64,000 bases of DNA from Chromobacterium phragmitis. GTDB taxonomy: Bacteria > Pseudomonadota > Gammaproteobacteria > Burkholderiales > Chromobacteriaceae. The notes beneath the pieces are model-generated. The model worked only from the letters and a program-made list of their open reading frames with translations. It did no database searches and had not been told where the DNA came from. Below are positions 47,158-55,694 of this stretch, in pieces. Within the stretch, counting starts at the first letter, position 1. The number at the start of each line of letters is the position of its first letter. The position numbers and the translations under genes were made by a program. The stretch is taken from NCBI RefSeq assembly GCF_003325475.1, contig NZ_CP029495.1:62001-126000 (forward strand), written 5' to 3'.

Positions 47158-47889
47158 TTACTTGGCGTTCAACAGCTGTTCGATGTCGTCGCCGCCGATC
47201 GCGCCCGGCACCATGCGGCCGTTGGCGAACACCAGCGCCGGCGTGCCGGTGATGCCCATCTTCTCGCCCAGCGCCTGGATCTTGTCCAGCGGCGTGTCGC
47301 AGTTGTCAGGACCGGTCAGCGGCTTGCCGTCGCGCATGAAGGCGGTCCAGGCCGCCGCCTTGTCCGGCGAGCACCAGATTTGCTTGGACTTGCGCATCGC
47401 GTCCGGGTGCAGCTGGGTCAGCGGATACAGGAAGGTGTAAATGGTAACGTTGTCGATGCCCTTCAGGCTCTCGCGCTCCAGCTTCTTGCAAAACGGGCAA
47501 TCCGGATCGGTGAACACCGCCATCTTGCGCTCGCCTTTGCCGCGCACGTCCTTGAACGCGTACTGGAACGGCAGCGCGTTGAAGTCCACCTTGGACAGCT
47601 CGGCCATCTTCTTCTCGGTCAGGCTTTCCTTGTTCTTGGTGTCGATCAGGTCGCCGACGAACAGATAGCTAGCATCGCTGTTGACATACACCACCTGGCG
47701 GCCATCCACCACCAATTCGTAGATGCCCTTGACCGGGGTGGCGCTGACGCTCTTCACTTGCTTGCCGGGGAAGTGCTCGATGAAAGCCTTCTTGACATCC
47801 TCGACATTGCCGCCGGCGGCCTGGGAGCAGGCGGCCAGCGACATCAGCATCGCGCTGGACAAGGCCAGCGTCTTCATTCTCTTGTTCAT
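47158..47889 (-). CDS. dsbC: Thiol:disulfide interchange protein DsbC
   Basis: 243 residues. The active site is CPFC (Cys131, Cys134) after FTDPDC, in a thioredoxin fold; the N-terminal dimer domain comes first. DsbC corrects wrong disulfides in the periplasm. The signal sequence ends LMSLAAC (Cys21) which fits a lipobox, so this version may be lipid-anchored, unlike soluble E. coli DsbC. A cis-Pro loop is seen in GITGTPALVFANG. Start at 47889 with AAGGA 9 nt upstream. It lies 22 bases after the flavin monooxygenase gene. Confidence 0.9.
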   Translation of the reverse strand: MNKRMKTLALSSAMLMSLAACSQAAGGNVEDVKKAFIEHFPGKQVKSVSATPVKGIYELVVDGRQVVYVNSDASYLFVGDLIDTKNKESLTEKKMAELSKVDFNALPFQYAFKDVRGKGERKMAVFTDPDCPFCKKLERESLKGIDNVTIYTFLYPLTQLHPDAMRKSKQIWCSPDKAAAWTAFMRDGKPLTGPDNCDTPLDKIQALGEKMGITGTPALVFANGRMVPGAIGGDDIEQLLNAK

Positions 47890-47911
47890 CGATCGGGGGT
47901 CCTTAGGGAAA

Positions 47912-49063
47912 TCAGTATCCAATCGCCTGCTTGGCGAACTGCCGCTTCAAGGGCGTCAGGCAGTTGGTCAAGGACAGGCCGGTATTGCGCAGCCATGACA
48001 GACCTGGCAGTTTCGCATGGAACAGCCGGTAGAGGCCATCGCAGCCTAATTGCATCGCCGCCACCGCTTCGCGGCGTTGCCGCTGGTAGCGGCGCAGCAG
48101 CATCCAATCGCCGCAGTCCGGCGCAGACGCCAACAGCCCTGCCAGTTGCGCGGCGTCCTGGAAGCCCAGGTTGACGCCTTGCCCCGCCAAGGGGTGGACG
48201 GTATGGGCGGCATCGCCTATCAAGACCACCCGCTCCGCCGCCACCGCCTCCGGCTGGATCAGCCGCAGCGGAAAGGCCGCCGCCGGCGTGATGGCCTCAA
48301 GCTCGCCCAGTTGCCGCCCGCCGGCCACGGCCACGCGCTCAGACAGCGCTTCGGGCGACAACCGCAGCAACGACTGCGAATCAGGAGTGGACCAGACCAT
48401 GGAGATTCGGTTCCCGGCCATCGGCAGCCAGGCCAGAATGCTGTCGCCGAAGAACCATTGCCGCGCCACGCCCTGATGCGGCCGCTCGCAGGCGAAATTG
48501 GCCACTACGCCGCTTTGGCCGTATGGCTTGACGCTGGCCTGCAAGCCCAGCTCCCCCCGGACCCAGGAGTTGGCGCCATCCGCTCCAACCAGCAGCTCGG
48601 CCGCCAGTTCCCGGCCATCCTCCAGCGTCAGCCTGGCTTCGCCGGGCGTCGTGGCCAGCGACTGCGCCCGCGCGCCGGTGATCAGTTCCGCGCCGCTGTC
48701 GCGCAGCTGGGCCCACAACGAAGCCAGCAGCCAGCGATTTTCCGCGATCCAGGCCAGCGCGTCGGCATCGGCGTCGCGGGCGGAGAACGCAATCCGCCCG
48801 CCGGCGTCGCCGCGCACGTCCATCGATTCTATCGTTCCGATCCGCTGCATGTCCGGCCAGGCGTCCATGCCCTCCAGGAAACGGCGATTGGCCGGGCTGA
48901 CCGCGTAAATGCGCGCGTCCCAACCCTGCTCCAAGCCTTCGACGGCCGGCTCTCCGGCCTCCAGCAACGCCACTCGCTTGCCGGCGCGCGCCAGCGCCAG
49001 CGCCAAGCTGGCGCCGACCAGGCCGCCGCCGACGATCACAGCTTGATATTTGTCGTAACGCAT
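47912..49063 (-). CDS. FAD-dependent ubiquinone-biosynthesis hydroxylase, UbiI/UbiM type
   Basis: 383 residues. FAD fold AVIVGGGLVGASLALAL at the N-terminus; DG motif GADGANSWVR; second FAD motif GDAAHTVHPLAGQGVNLGF. This is the aromatic hydroxylase family of UbiF/H/I/M. It lies downstream of pepP and ubiH as visC/ubiI does in E. coli, so ring hydroxylation in ubiquinone synthesis is likely; which position cannot be told. Separated from ubiH by 3 bases. Confidence 0.88.
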   Translation of the reverse strand: MRYDKYQAVIVGGGLVGASLALALARAGKRVALLEAGEPAVEGLEQGWDARIYAVSPANRRFLEGMDAWPDMQRIGTIESMDVRGDAGGRIAFSARDADADALAWIAENRWLLASLWAQLRDSGAELITGARAQSLATTPGEARLTLEDGRELAAELLVGADGANSWVRGELGLQASVKPYGQSGVVANFACERPHQGVARQWFFGDSILAWLPMAGNRISMVWSTPDSQSLLRLSPEALSERVAVAGGRQLGELEAITPAAAFPLRLIQPEAVAAERVVLIGDAAHTVHPLAGQGVNLGFQDAAQLAGLLASAPDCGDWMLLRRYQRQRREAVAAMQLGCDGLYRLFHAKLPGLSWLRNTGLSLTNCLTPLKRQFAKQAIGY

Positions 49064-49066
49064 CGT

Positions 49067-50239
49067 TTATCCTTGCACGCCGAACACCAGATGGCCGGCG
49101 AATTTGCGCCGCAAGGCGGGCAGCGCGTCCAACCCCGTCATCCCCGCGCCCCGCAGGCGGTTCACCAGCGGGTGATGGCCATCGAACAGCTTGATCAAGC
49201 CATGGGTGAATCCCACCACCGCCTGGCTGTCCAGTCGGCGAGCCGCCGCATAGCGCCGCAGCGCGGCGGCGTCGCCAGGATCGGCCGCCAGCCCCAGCGC
49301 CTCGGCCAGGCCGACCGCGTCGCGCAGGCCCAGATTCAGCCCCTGCGCCGCCACCGGATGCATGGTCTGGGCGGCATTGCCTATCAATGCCACCCGGCCG
49401 CTGGCCACCCGGCTCGCCTGGCGCAGGACCAGCGGGAAGCTGGCGCGCGGGCCGACCGCCAGGATGCGGCCCTGCCGCTCGCCGAAAGCCAGCTGCAACT
49501 CCTCGCGCAATACCGACTCATCCGCGGCGAGCAGCCGTTCCGCGTCGGCTTGGCTGCGGGTCCACACCAGCATGTAGCGCTCGCCGTGCGGCAGCAACGC
49601 GAACGGGCCGTCATGAGCGAAACGCTCGTAGGCCACGCCCTGGGGCGGCAGCTCGGTCTCCACCTCGGCCAGCACCGCGCACTGATGGTAATCGTGGGTC
49701 AGCCGGCGGATGCCCGGCAACGTTTCCGCCAGCGCGCCGCCCTCGGCCAGCGCCAGCAGGCGGCCGGTCAGCAGCAGGCGGCCTTCCGGCGTCTCCACCT
49801 CGGCGCACGCGTACTGGCTCAGGCTCTTCACCACCGTCACCCGGCATTGCCATCTCACCTGCACGCCGGCTTGCTCCAGCGCGCCGCCGAGCCCGGCGAC
49901 AAGCGCCGGGTAGTCGACCACCGCGCCCAGATGCGGCAGATCCAGGTCTTCCCGATCCAGCCGGGTGCGGCCGCAGCTGCCTTGCTGCGACACATGCACG
50001 GTATCGATATGGGTGGCCGGCAGGCCGTCCGGCCACGCGCCGGCATCCTCCAACAACACTCGGCTGTGCCAGGACAGGGCCAATGCGCGGGCGTCGCGCA
50101 CCTCGGCATCCTTCGCCCGCGCCTCCAGCAGCATCACGCTGCGGCCCTGCCGAGCCAGCCTCAATGCCGCCAGCGCGCCCACCGGCCCGCCTCCCACCAC
50201 CAGCACATCGGCGTGTTCGCTCATGTTTGTCTGCGTCAT
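49067..50239 (-). CDS. ubiH: 2-octaprenyl-6-methoxyphenol hydroxylase type (UbiH)
   Basis: 390 residues. FAD fold VLVVGGGPVGALAALRL, then GNAAQTMHPVAAQGLNLGLRD, close to UbiH (GNAAQTLHPIAGQG in E. coli). It adds a hydroxyl group to the ubiquinone ring. Its ATG overlaps the pepP stop (TAATG) with GGAG upstream. Same operon as pepP and the next hydroxylase. Confidence 0.9.
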   Translation of the reverse strand: MTQTNMSEHADVLVVGGGPVGALAALRLARQGRSVMLLEARAKDAEVRDARALALSWHSRVLLEDAGAWPDGLPATHIDTVHVSQQGSCGRTRLDREDLDLPHLGAVVDYPALVAGLGGALEQAGVQVRWQCRVTVVKSLSQYACAEVETPEGRLLLTGRLLALAEGGALAETLPGIRRLTHDYHQCAVLAEVETELPPQGVAYERFAHDGPFALLPHGERYMLVWTRSQADAERLLAADESVLREELQLAFGERQGRILAVGPRASFPLVLRQASRVASGRVALIGNAAQTMHPVAAQGLNLGLRDAVGLAEALGLAADPGDAAALRRYAAARRLDSQAVVGFTHGLIKLFDGHHPLVNRLRGAGMTGLDALPALRRKFAGHLVFGVQG

Positions 50240-51534
50240 TATCGCTCTCCGCGCATCAGCGCCTCGATCTCGGCCACCGTTTTCGGCGCCGCCGCGGTAT
50301 ACACCTCGTTGCCATCCGCTGTCACCAGCACATCGTCTTCGATGCGGATGCCGATATTGTGGAAGGCCTCCGGCACCCCCGCCGCGGGGCGGATATACAA
50401 CCCCGGCTCCACGGTGGTGCACATGCCCGGCTGATACTCGCGCCAGCGTCCCCGCAGCTTGCGCTGGCCGACATCATGCACATCCAGGCCTATCATGTGG
50501 CCGACGCCATGCATGTAGAACTGGCGATAAGCGCCGGACTCGATCGCTCCCTCCGGCGTGCCCGCCAGCAGGCCCAGATCCACCATGCCCCGCGCCAGCA
50601 CCGCCAGCGCGGCGTCCGCCGGCGCATGCCAGGCCGCGCCCGGCTTCACCGCCGCGATGCCGGCCAGCTCGGCGGCGAGCACGATCTCGTACACGTCGCG
50701 CTGCGGGCCGCTGAAGCGGCCGTTGACGGGAAAGGCGCGCGTGATGTCGCCGGCGTAGCCCCGGTACTCGCAGCCGGCGTCTATCAACAGCAGTTCGCCG
50801 TCGTTCAGCCGCGAGCGGTTGGCCACGTAATGCAGCGTGCAAGCGTTGGCGCCGGCGGCGACGATGCTTTCGTAAGCCGGCTGGCGCGCCCCGCGGCTGA
50901 CGAAGGCATGCAGCAACTCCGCCTCCAGCTGGTACTCGTACAGGCCGGGCCTGGCGGCGCGCATGGCCCGCACATGGCCCGCGGCGGAAATCTCTCCGGC
51001 CACGCGCAGCAATTCGATCTCCGCCTCGTCCTTGACCATGCGCATTTCATCCAGCAGCGCGCGCAAATCGCCGAATTGGCTCGGCCCGCGCGCGTCGCGG
51101 CAGCGCAGCCTCACCGCATCCAGCCACACATTGACGCGACGGTCGAAAGCCTCGTCATGGCCTAGCAGCCACCACAGCTGGCCGCTATCGGTCAGCAACT
51201 CGGGCACCCGCTCCGCCATTTCGGCCAGCGGGTAGGCCTCGTCGAAGCCGAATGCCTCGCGCGCGCCGTCCGGACCGTAACGGAAGCCGTCCCAGATCTC
51301 CATCTCCGGATTGCGGTCTCGGCAAAACAGGATGGATCTGCCGCTGCGGCCGTCCAGCAGCAACACGGCTTCCGGCTCCTCGAAACCGGTCAAGTGCAGG
51401 AAGTAGCTGTCGGCGCGATAGGGATAATGGTTGTCGGCGTTGCGCGCCGCTTCCGGCGCGGTGGCCAGCAGGGCTACGCCGTCGCCGATCTGGTTCATCA
51501 AGCGCTTGCGGCGTTCGGCATGCGGCTGGTGCAT
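50239..51534 (-). CDS. pepP: Xaa-Pro aminopeptidase P
   Basis: 431 residues. An N-terminal creatinase-like domain precedes the pita-bread fold. Metal ligands are in LIDAGCEYRGYAGDITRAFP (two Asp), HGVGHMIGLDVHD (His), and in CTTVEPGLYI and IRIEDDVLVT (two Glu). It cuts N-terminal residues before proline. Start at 51534, the only suitable Met. The gene opens the pepP-ubiH-ubiI-like-dsbC operon, the order partly known from E. coli. Confidence 0.93.
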   Translation of the reverse strand: MHQPHAERRKRLMNQIGDGVALLATAPEAARNADNHYPYRADSYFLHLTGFEEPEAVLLLDGRSGRSILFCRDRNPEMEIWDGFRYGPDGAREAFGFDEAYPLAEMAERVPELLTDSGQLWWLLGHDEAFDRRVNVWLDAVRLRCRDARGPSQFGDLRALLDEMRMVKDEAEIELLRVAGEISAAGHVRAMRAARPGLYEYQLEAELLHAFVSRGARQPAYESIVAAGANACTLHYVANRSRLNDGELLLIDAGCEYRGYAGDITRAFPVNGRFSGPQRDVYEIVLAAELAGIAAVKPGAAWHAPADAALAVLARGMVDLGLLAGTPEGAIESGAYRQFYMHGVGHMIGLDVHDVGQRKLRGRWREYQPGMCTTVEPGLYIRPAAGVPEAFHNIGIRIEDDVLVTADGNEVYTAAAPKTVAEIEALMRGER

Positions 51535-51622
51535 GGTCAGTGAAATCCTTGCGGAGACGGGGTGACGGATATAGCGCCAGTTTACACCCGGCGCGCGCGC
51601 CGCCCAAGCCGAGCGGCCATGA

Positions 51623-51647
51623 AAAAACCCGGCCGGGCCGGGTTTTT
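51623..51647. terminator. Bidirectional terminator between yebC and pepP
   Basis: A stem AAAACCCGGCC / GGCCGGGTTTT around one G; T-runs follow on both strands. Confidence 0.88.
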
Positions 51648-51664
51648 CGAGACTGAGGAAACGA

Positions 51665-52390
51665 TCACTCGCCGATGATGGCGGAGGTGTACACGTCCTG
51701 CACGTCATCCAGGTCTTCCAGTGCGTCCAGCAGCTTCTGCATGCGGGCGGCATCGTCGCCGGACAGCTCGGTCTCGTTCTCGGCGCGCATGGTCACTTCG
51801 CCCATCTCGGACTTGAAGCCCTTGGCCTCCAGCGCGTCCTTGACGTCGGAGAACTCATACGGCCCGGTGACGACTTCGATGGAGCCGTCGTCGTTGCTGA
51901 CCACGTCCTCCGCGCCGGCTTCCAGCGCAGCCTCCATCAGCGCATCCTCGTCCACGCCGGGCGCGAACACCAGATAGCCGCAATGCTTGAACTGGAAGGA
52001 GACGCAGCCGTCGGTGCCCATATTGCCGCCGTACTTGGAGAAGGCATGGCGCACATCGGCCACGGTGCGGGTCTTGTTGTCGGTCAGGCAGTCCACCATC
52101 ACCGCCGCGCCGGCGATGCCGTAGCCTTCGTAGCGGCACTCCACGTAATCTACGCCATCCAGCTGGCCGGTGCCGCGCTTGATCGCGTTTTCGATATTGT
52201 CCTTGGGCATGGACTCGGCCTTGGCCTTGTCCACCGCCAACCGCAGGCGCGGGTTCATGTTGACGTCGCCGCCGCCCATCTTGGCCGCGACGGTGATTTC
52301 CTTGATCAGGCGGGTGAAGATCTTGCCACGTTTGGCATCCTGGCGACCTTTGCGGTGCTGGATGTTAGCCCATTTGCTGTGACCTGCCAT
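51665..52390 (-). CDS. yebC: YebC/PmpR family protein (TACO1-like)
   Basis: 241 residues. The start MAGHSKWANIQHRKGRQDAKR is universal in this family (first 20: MAGHSKWANIQHRKGRQDAK). Three domains typical of YebC follow. Members act as transcription regulators and in translation of polyproline stretches. A leftward promoter with TG-TAGAAT (52458-52453) lies upstream. Terminator downstream; monocistronic. Confidence 0.95.
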   Translation of the reverse strand: MAGHSKWANIQHRKGRQDAKRGKIFTRLIKEITVAAKMGGGDVNMNPRLRLAVDKAKAESMPKDNIENAIKRGTGQLDGVDYVECRYEGYGIAGAAVMVDCLTDNKTRTVADVRHAFSKYGGNMGTDGCVSFQFKHCGYLVFAPGVDEDALMEAALEAGAEDVVSNDDGSIEVVTGPYEFSDVKDALEAKGFKSEMGEVTMRAENETELSGDDAARMQKLLDALEDLDDVQDVYTSAIIGE

Positions 52391-52462
52391 ATTTGCCTCT
52401 GTGCGTTGTCAGGCCCCGGCGCCTGCCGGAGCGTCAATCAAAATTGGCGGTATTCTAGCAGA

Positions 52463-52478
52463 AAGCCGGCAGGCTTTA
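52463..52478 (-). terminator. Small terminator-like stem after fliR
   Basis: AAAGCC / GGCTTT with loop of 4, then CTGC on the minus strand. Weak; it is the only candidate end of the flagellar operon. Confidence 0.3.
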
Positions 52479-52492
52479 CGAGACAGGCCCAG

Positions 52493-53269
52493 CTACTTGG
52501 CTTGCAGCATGCGCAGCATCATGTCGAAGCCGGCCTGATACATGCTTTCTATCACCGGGATCATCATCGGCAGCGTCATGTACAGCACGCCGAAGCCGAT
52601 CATGATGGTGAGCGGGAAGCCGAAGGAGAAGATGTTGAATTGCGGCGCCGCGCGGGTCATCACGCCGATGGCCAGGTTGGTGATCAGCAACGCGCCGATG
52701 ATGGGCATCGCCAGCCACACGCCCCACTCAATCAAATGGCCGCTCCACAACACCAACGTCTTGATGCCCTGCGCCGGCATCGGCATGCCTATCGGCAACA
52801 CCTGAAAACTGTGCGCCAGCGCGCCCAGCACCACGTGGTGGCCATCGAAGGCAAGAAACAAGAAGAAGGTGAACAGCGACAGCATCTGCGACAGCACCGG
52901 CACCTGGGCCGCGTGCACCGGATCGTAGAACATGGCGAAACCCAAGCCGGTCTGCGCGCCGATAATGAAGCCCGCCAGCTCCACCGCGCTGATCACGATG
53001 CGCATCACGAAACCCATCGCCAGGCCGATCAGCAACTGCTGCACCAGAATGGCGATGCCCTCGGCCGATACCAACGGCACCGCCGGCAAGGGCGGCAGCA
53101 GCGGCGCCAACATCACTGTGAGCATCAACGCGAAAGCCGCCTTTACGCGGCGGGGCACGCCGCGATAGGCGAACACCGGCTCGGTCAGGAACAGGCCGAC
53201 GATGCGCGCGAAGGGCCAGGCGAAGACGCTGACCCAGGCGTTGATCTGGATGTCGCTAATCGCCTGCAT
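52493..53269 (-). CDS. fliR: Flagellar export apparatus protein FliR
   Basis: 258 residues, multiple membrane helices. SRKA-type start MQAISDIQINAWVSVFAWPF, then VGLFLTEPVFAYRGVP; late segments GAQTGLGFAMFYDP and MTRAAPQFNIFSFGFPLTI are FliR signatures (quoted in part). FliPQR form the export gate of the flagellar secretion system. Its ATG overlaps the fliQ stop (TGATG). Last gene of the operon. Confidence 0.95.
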   Translation of the reverse strand: MQAISDIQINAWVSVFAWPFARIVGLFLTEPVFAYRGVPRRVKAAFALMLTVMLAPLLPPLPAVPLVSAEGIAILVQQLLIGLAMGFVMRIVISAVELAGFIIGAQTGLGFAMFYDPVHAAQVPVLSQMLSLFTFFLFLAFDGHHVVLGALAHSFQVLPIGMPMPAQGIKTLVLWSGHLIEWGVWLAMPIIGALLITNLAIGVMTRAAPQFNIFSFGFPLTIMIGFGVLYMTLPMMIPVIESMYQAGFDMMLRMLQAK

Positions 53270-53538
53270 CAGCCGATCACGTTGGGTATGCTTTGGAACA
53301 AGCGCGTGGTGTACTCGATCAGCGTGTTCAGCATCCAGGGGCCGGCCAGCACCAGCACCAGAAACATAGACAACAGCTTGGGGATGAAAGTCAGCGTCAT
53401 TTCGTTGATCTGGGTGGCCGCCTGCAAGATGCTGATCAGCAAGCCCACCAGCAGCGACGTCAGCAATACCGGCGCCGACACGATGATCAGCACGTACAAG
53501 GCGTTCTGTACGATGCTGATGACCAATTCCGGACTCAT
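53269..53538 (-). CDS. fliQ: Flagellar export apparatus protein FliQ
   Basis: 89 residues, the exact usual size. MSPELVISIVQNALYVLIIV and QAATQINEMTLTFIPKL are FliQ signatures; two membrane helices. Its start overlaps the end of the acetyltransferase gene (ATGA) instead of fliP. Confidence 0.95.
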   Translation of the reverse strand: MSPELVISIVQNALYVLIIVSAPVLLTSLLVGLLISILQAATQINEMTLTFIPKLLSMFLVLVLAGPWMLNTLIEYTTRLFQSIPNVIG

Positions 53539-54035
53539 GCGCCCTCCTCCCGCCAGCCGCCCTTGGCCAGCAAGCAATTGTCGATTTCCACGCCAGCCCG
53601 CTCGATCCGGTTGGCGCGCAGCAGGACGTAGCCGGCCCGTTCGAAAACCGGCCGCGACGCATGGCTTGCCCAGGCATGCAAGGCCGTCACGCCGCAGGCC
53701 GACGCTTGCGCCTCCAACAGCGCCACCATCCGGCCGCCCAGCCCTTGCCGACCCGCCCAGGGCGCGACAAACAACATGTCGAACTCGCCATCGAGTTTCA
53801 GCCAAGCGAAACCGGCCAGCCGGCCGTCGCTCGCCACGGCCTTGCACGACCACGCGCCGGCCAGGCGAGCCAGCCATGCCCGCTCCACATCCCCGTCCCA
53901 GGCGCGCGGCGGCGCCCAGGCTTCGCACTGCGCCATCGTGTACGCCCCGCCCGCCAAAGCGAGAACGCTTTCGCGGAACAGGCTGAAACAGGCAGGCAGA
54001 TCCTCCGGCGACAAAGCCTCCAGACGCGCGCTCAT
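53535..54035 (-). CDS. GNAT family N-acetyltransferase nested between fliP and fliQ
   Basis: 166 residues. GNAT fold: strand and helix at the start, then DMLFVAPWAGRQGLGGRMVALLE, whose RQGLGG is the acetyl-CoA pyrophosphate loop; the end ALHAWASHASRPVFERAGYV is the classic last GNAT helix and strand. The start is at 54035, overlapping the fliP stop by ATGA, and the stop overlaps the fliQ start by ATGA. So it is translated as part of the flagellar operon. Substrate unknown: a protein, sugar or amino group is possible. In E. coli and most bacteria fliP and fliQ are adjacent. Confidence 0.85.
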   Translation of the reverse strand: MSARLEALSPEDLPACFSLFRESVLALAGGAYTMAQCEAWAPPRAWDGDVERAWLARLAGAWSCKAVASDGRLAGFAWLKLDGEFDMLFVAPWAGRQGLGGRMVALLEAQASACGVTALHAWASHASRPVFERAGYVLLRANRIERAGVEIDNCLLAKGGWREEGA

Positions 54036-54787
54036 CCTGTGTAGAAGCTCTGCACCAGCGAGCCCATCAACAAGGTCCAACCATCCACCAATACGAACAA
54101 CATCATTTTGAACGGCAAGGAGATGGTCACCGGCGACACCATCATCATGCCCATCGCCATCAGGATGCTGGCGACGACGAGATCGATGATCATGAAGGGG
54201 ATGAACACCATGAAGCCGATTTGGAACGCGGTTTTCAGCTCGCTGATGGCGAAAGCGGGAATCAGGGTCTTCATCGACACGTCTTCCTTGCTCTGCGGCT
54301 TCGGCGACTGCGAGATCTCGATGAAGAAAGCCAGATCCTTCTCCCGCGTCTGGCGCAGCATGAAGGCCTTCATCGGCTTGCTGCCTTCATCCAGGGCCTG
54401 GTTGAAGCTGATCTTGTCGTCGGAAAAGGGCACCCAGGCCTTGTTGTAGACTTGGTCGAAAGTCGGCCCCATCACGAACAGCGTCAAAAACAACGCCAAT
54501 CCCACGATCACCTGATTGGGCGGCGACTGCGTCGTGCCCAGCGCCTGCCTGAGCAGCGACAGCACAATTATGATGCGGGTGAATGCCGTCATCATCAACA
54601 TCATCGCCGGGATGAAAGTGAGCGACGTCATGAACAGCAACATCTGCAGGCTGAGCGAATAGCTTTGCCCGCCGCCGGCCGCTGGCGTGCTGGTCATCAG
54701 CGGCAGCCCCCCCGCGGCGTCCGCCAGCAGCGGCATCAGCAACGCCCCGCCTGACAGCAGGGCGCTCATCATCTTTTTCTTCATCAT
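54032..54787 (-). CDS. fliP: Flagellar export apparatus protein FliP
   Basis: 251 residues. A signal peptide (LLSGGALLMPLLADA) precedes QMLLFMTSLTFIPAMMLMMTAF and RQALGTTQSPPNQVIVGLALFLT (quoted in part), the FliP hallmark. Export gate subunit. Its first ATG overlaps the fliO stop (ATGA). Followed by the GNAT gene. Confidence 0.95.
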   Translation of the reverse strand: MMKKKMMSALLSGGALLMPLLADAAGGLPLMTSTPAAGGGQSYSLSLQMLLFMTSLTFIPAMMLMMTAFTRIIIVLSLLRQALGTTQSPPNQVIVGLALFLTLFVMGPTFDQVYNKAWVPFSDDKISFNQALDEGSKPMKAFMLRQTREKDLAFFIEISQSPKPQSKEDVSMKTLIPAFAISELKTAFQIGFMVFIPFMIIDLVVASILMAMGMMMVSPVTISLPFKMMLFVLVDGWTLLMGSLVQSFYTG

Positions 54788-55251
54788 TTGTCCTGCCGCC
54801 GCTGCTGCGCCGCGCGGCTCTTGTCCAGCGCGGCCTTCAGCCAGCGCGCGAAGGGATCGGCCGGCAGCGACGGCTCCGCGTCGGCGTCTTCCGGCCGCGG
54901 CATCTTGCTGAGCAGATTGACCTGCTGCGGGGTCACCCCTAGCACTAGCCATTCGCCCTCCAACTCGACGATCACCACGCGCTCCTTCTGACCGACCATG
55001 GTGCCGCCGACGACACGGACCCGCCCCGCTCCGCCCAGCACCCCGCCGGACAAACGTTTGAACAGCCATGCCACGCCGACGATGGCGCCCAGCACCACCG
55101 CCAGCCCCAGGATCACCTGCACCAAGCTGGCGAATGGTGACGGCGCGGCAGCCGGCACCGGCGCGGCTGCCGCCCATAGCGGCGAAGAAGCCATAAAACA
55201 AAGCGCGCCCCGCAGCGCCAGGCGCGCTCTCGCGATTGTGCCCATATCCAT
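54784..55251 (-). CDS. fliO: Flagellar assembly protein FliO
   Basis: 155 residues. Signal-like start, one membrane helix around VILGLAVVLGAIVGVAWLFK, then GGTMVGQKERVVIVELEGEWLVLGVT, the FliO core (quoted in part). It supports FliP assembly. Starts in TAATG overlap with fliN. Confidence 0.88.
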   Translation of the reverse strand: MDMGTIARARLALRGALCFMASSPLWAAAAPVPAAAPSPFASLVQVILGLAVVLGAIVGVAWLFKRLSGGVLGGAGRVRVVGGTMVGQKERVVIVELEGEWLVLGVTPQQVNLLSKMPRPEDADAEPSLPADPFARWLKAALDKSRAAQQRRQDK

Positions 55252-55694
55252 TATTTCTGCAATCGCCGTATCCGTTCGGCCGGCGTGATGATGTCGGTGA
55301 GGCGGATGCCGAACTTGTCGTTGACCACCACCACTTCGCCCTGCGCGATCAGGCAGCCGTTGACCAGCACATCCATCGGTTCGCCGGCCATGCCGTCCAG
55401 CTCCACCACCGACCCCTGGGCCAACTGCAGCAGGTTGCGGATGGCGATCTTGGTTCTTCCCAATTCCACGGTCAACTGGACCGGAATGTCCAGAATCATG
55501 TCCAGATTCGGCGGCCCGCCAGAGATCGCGCCCGCGCCGATCTCCTGAAACAGGCCCTGGGCGGGCGTAGCCTCGGACTCAGCCGTCTGCGCGCTGTCCA
55601 CCACTTCCTGTTCCGCCATCGCGGCGGCCCAGTCGTCCATCGACACTTCCTCTTCGGCGCCGGCCGCGCCGCCCTGCAGCTCTTCTTCGCTCAT
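55251..55694 (-). CDS. fliN: Flagellar motor switch protein FliN
   Basis: 147 residues. Acidic N-terminal tail (EEVSMDDWAAAMAEQE), then the SpoA domain: DIPVQLTVELGRTKIAIRNL and NDKFGIRLTDIITPAERIRR. Part of the C-ring. ATGA overlap with fliM. Confidence 0.95.
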   Translation of the reverse strand: MSEEELQGGAAGAEEEVSMDDWAAAMAEQEVVDSAQTAESEATPAQGLFQEIGAGAISGGPPNLDMILDIPVQLTVELGRTKIAIRNLLQLAQGSVVELDGMAGEPMDVLVNGCLIAQGEVVVVNDKFGIRLTDIITPAERIRRLQK

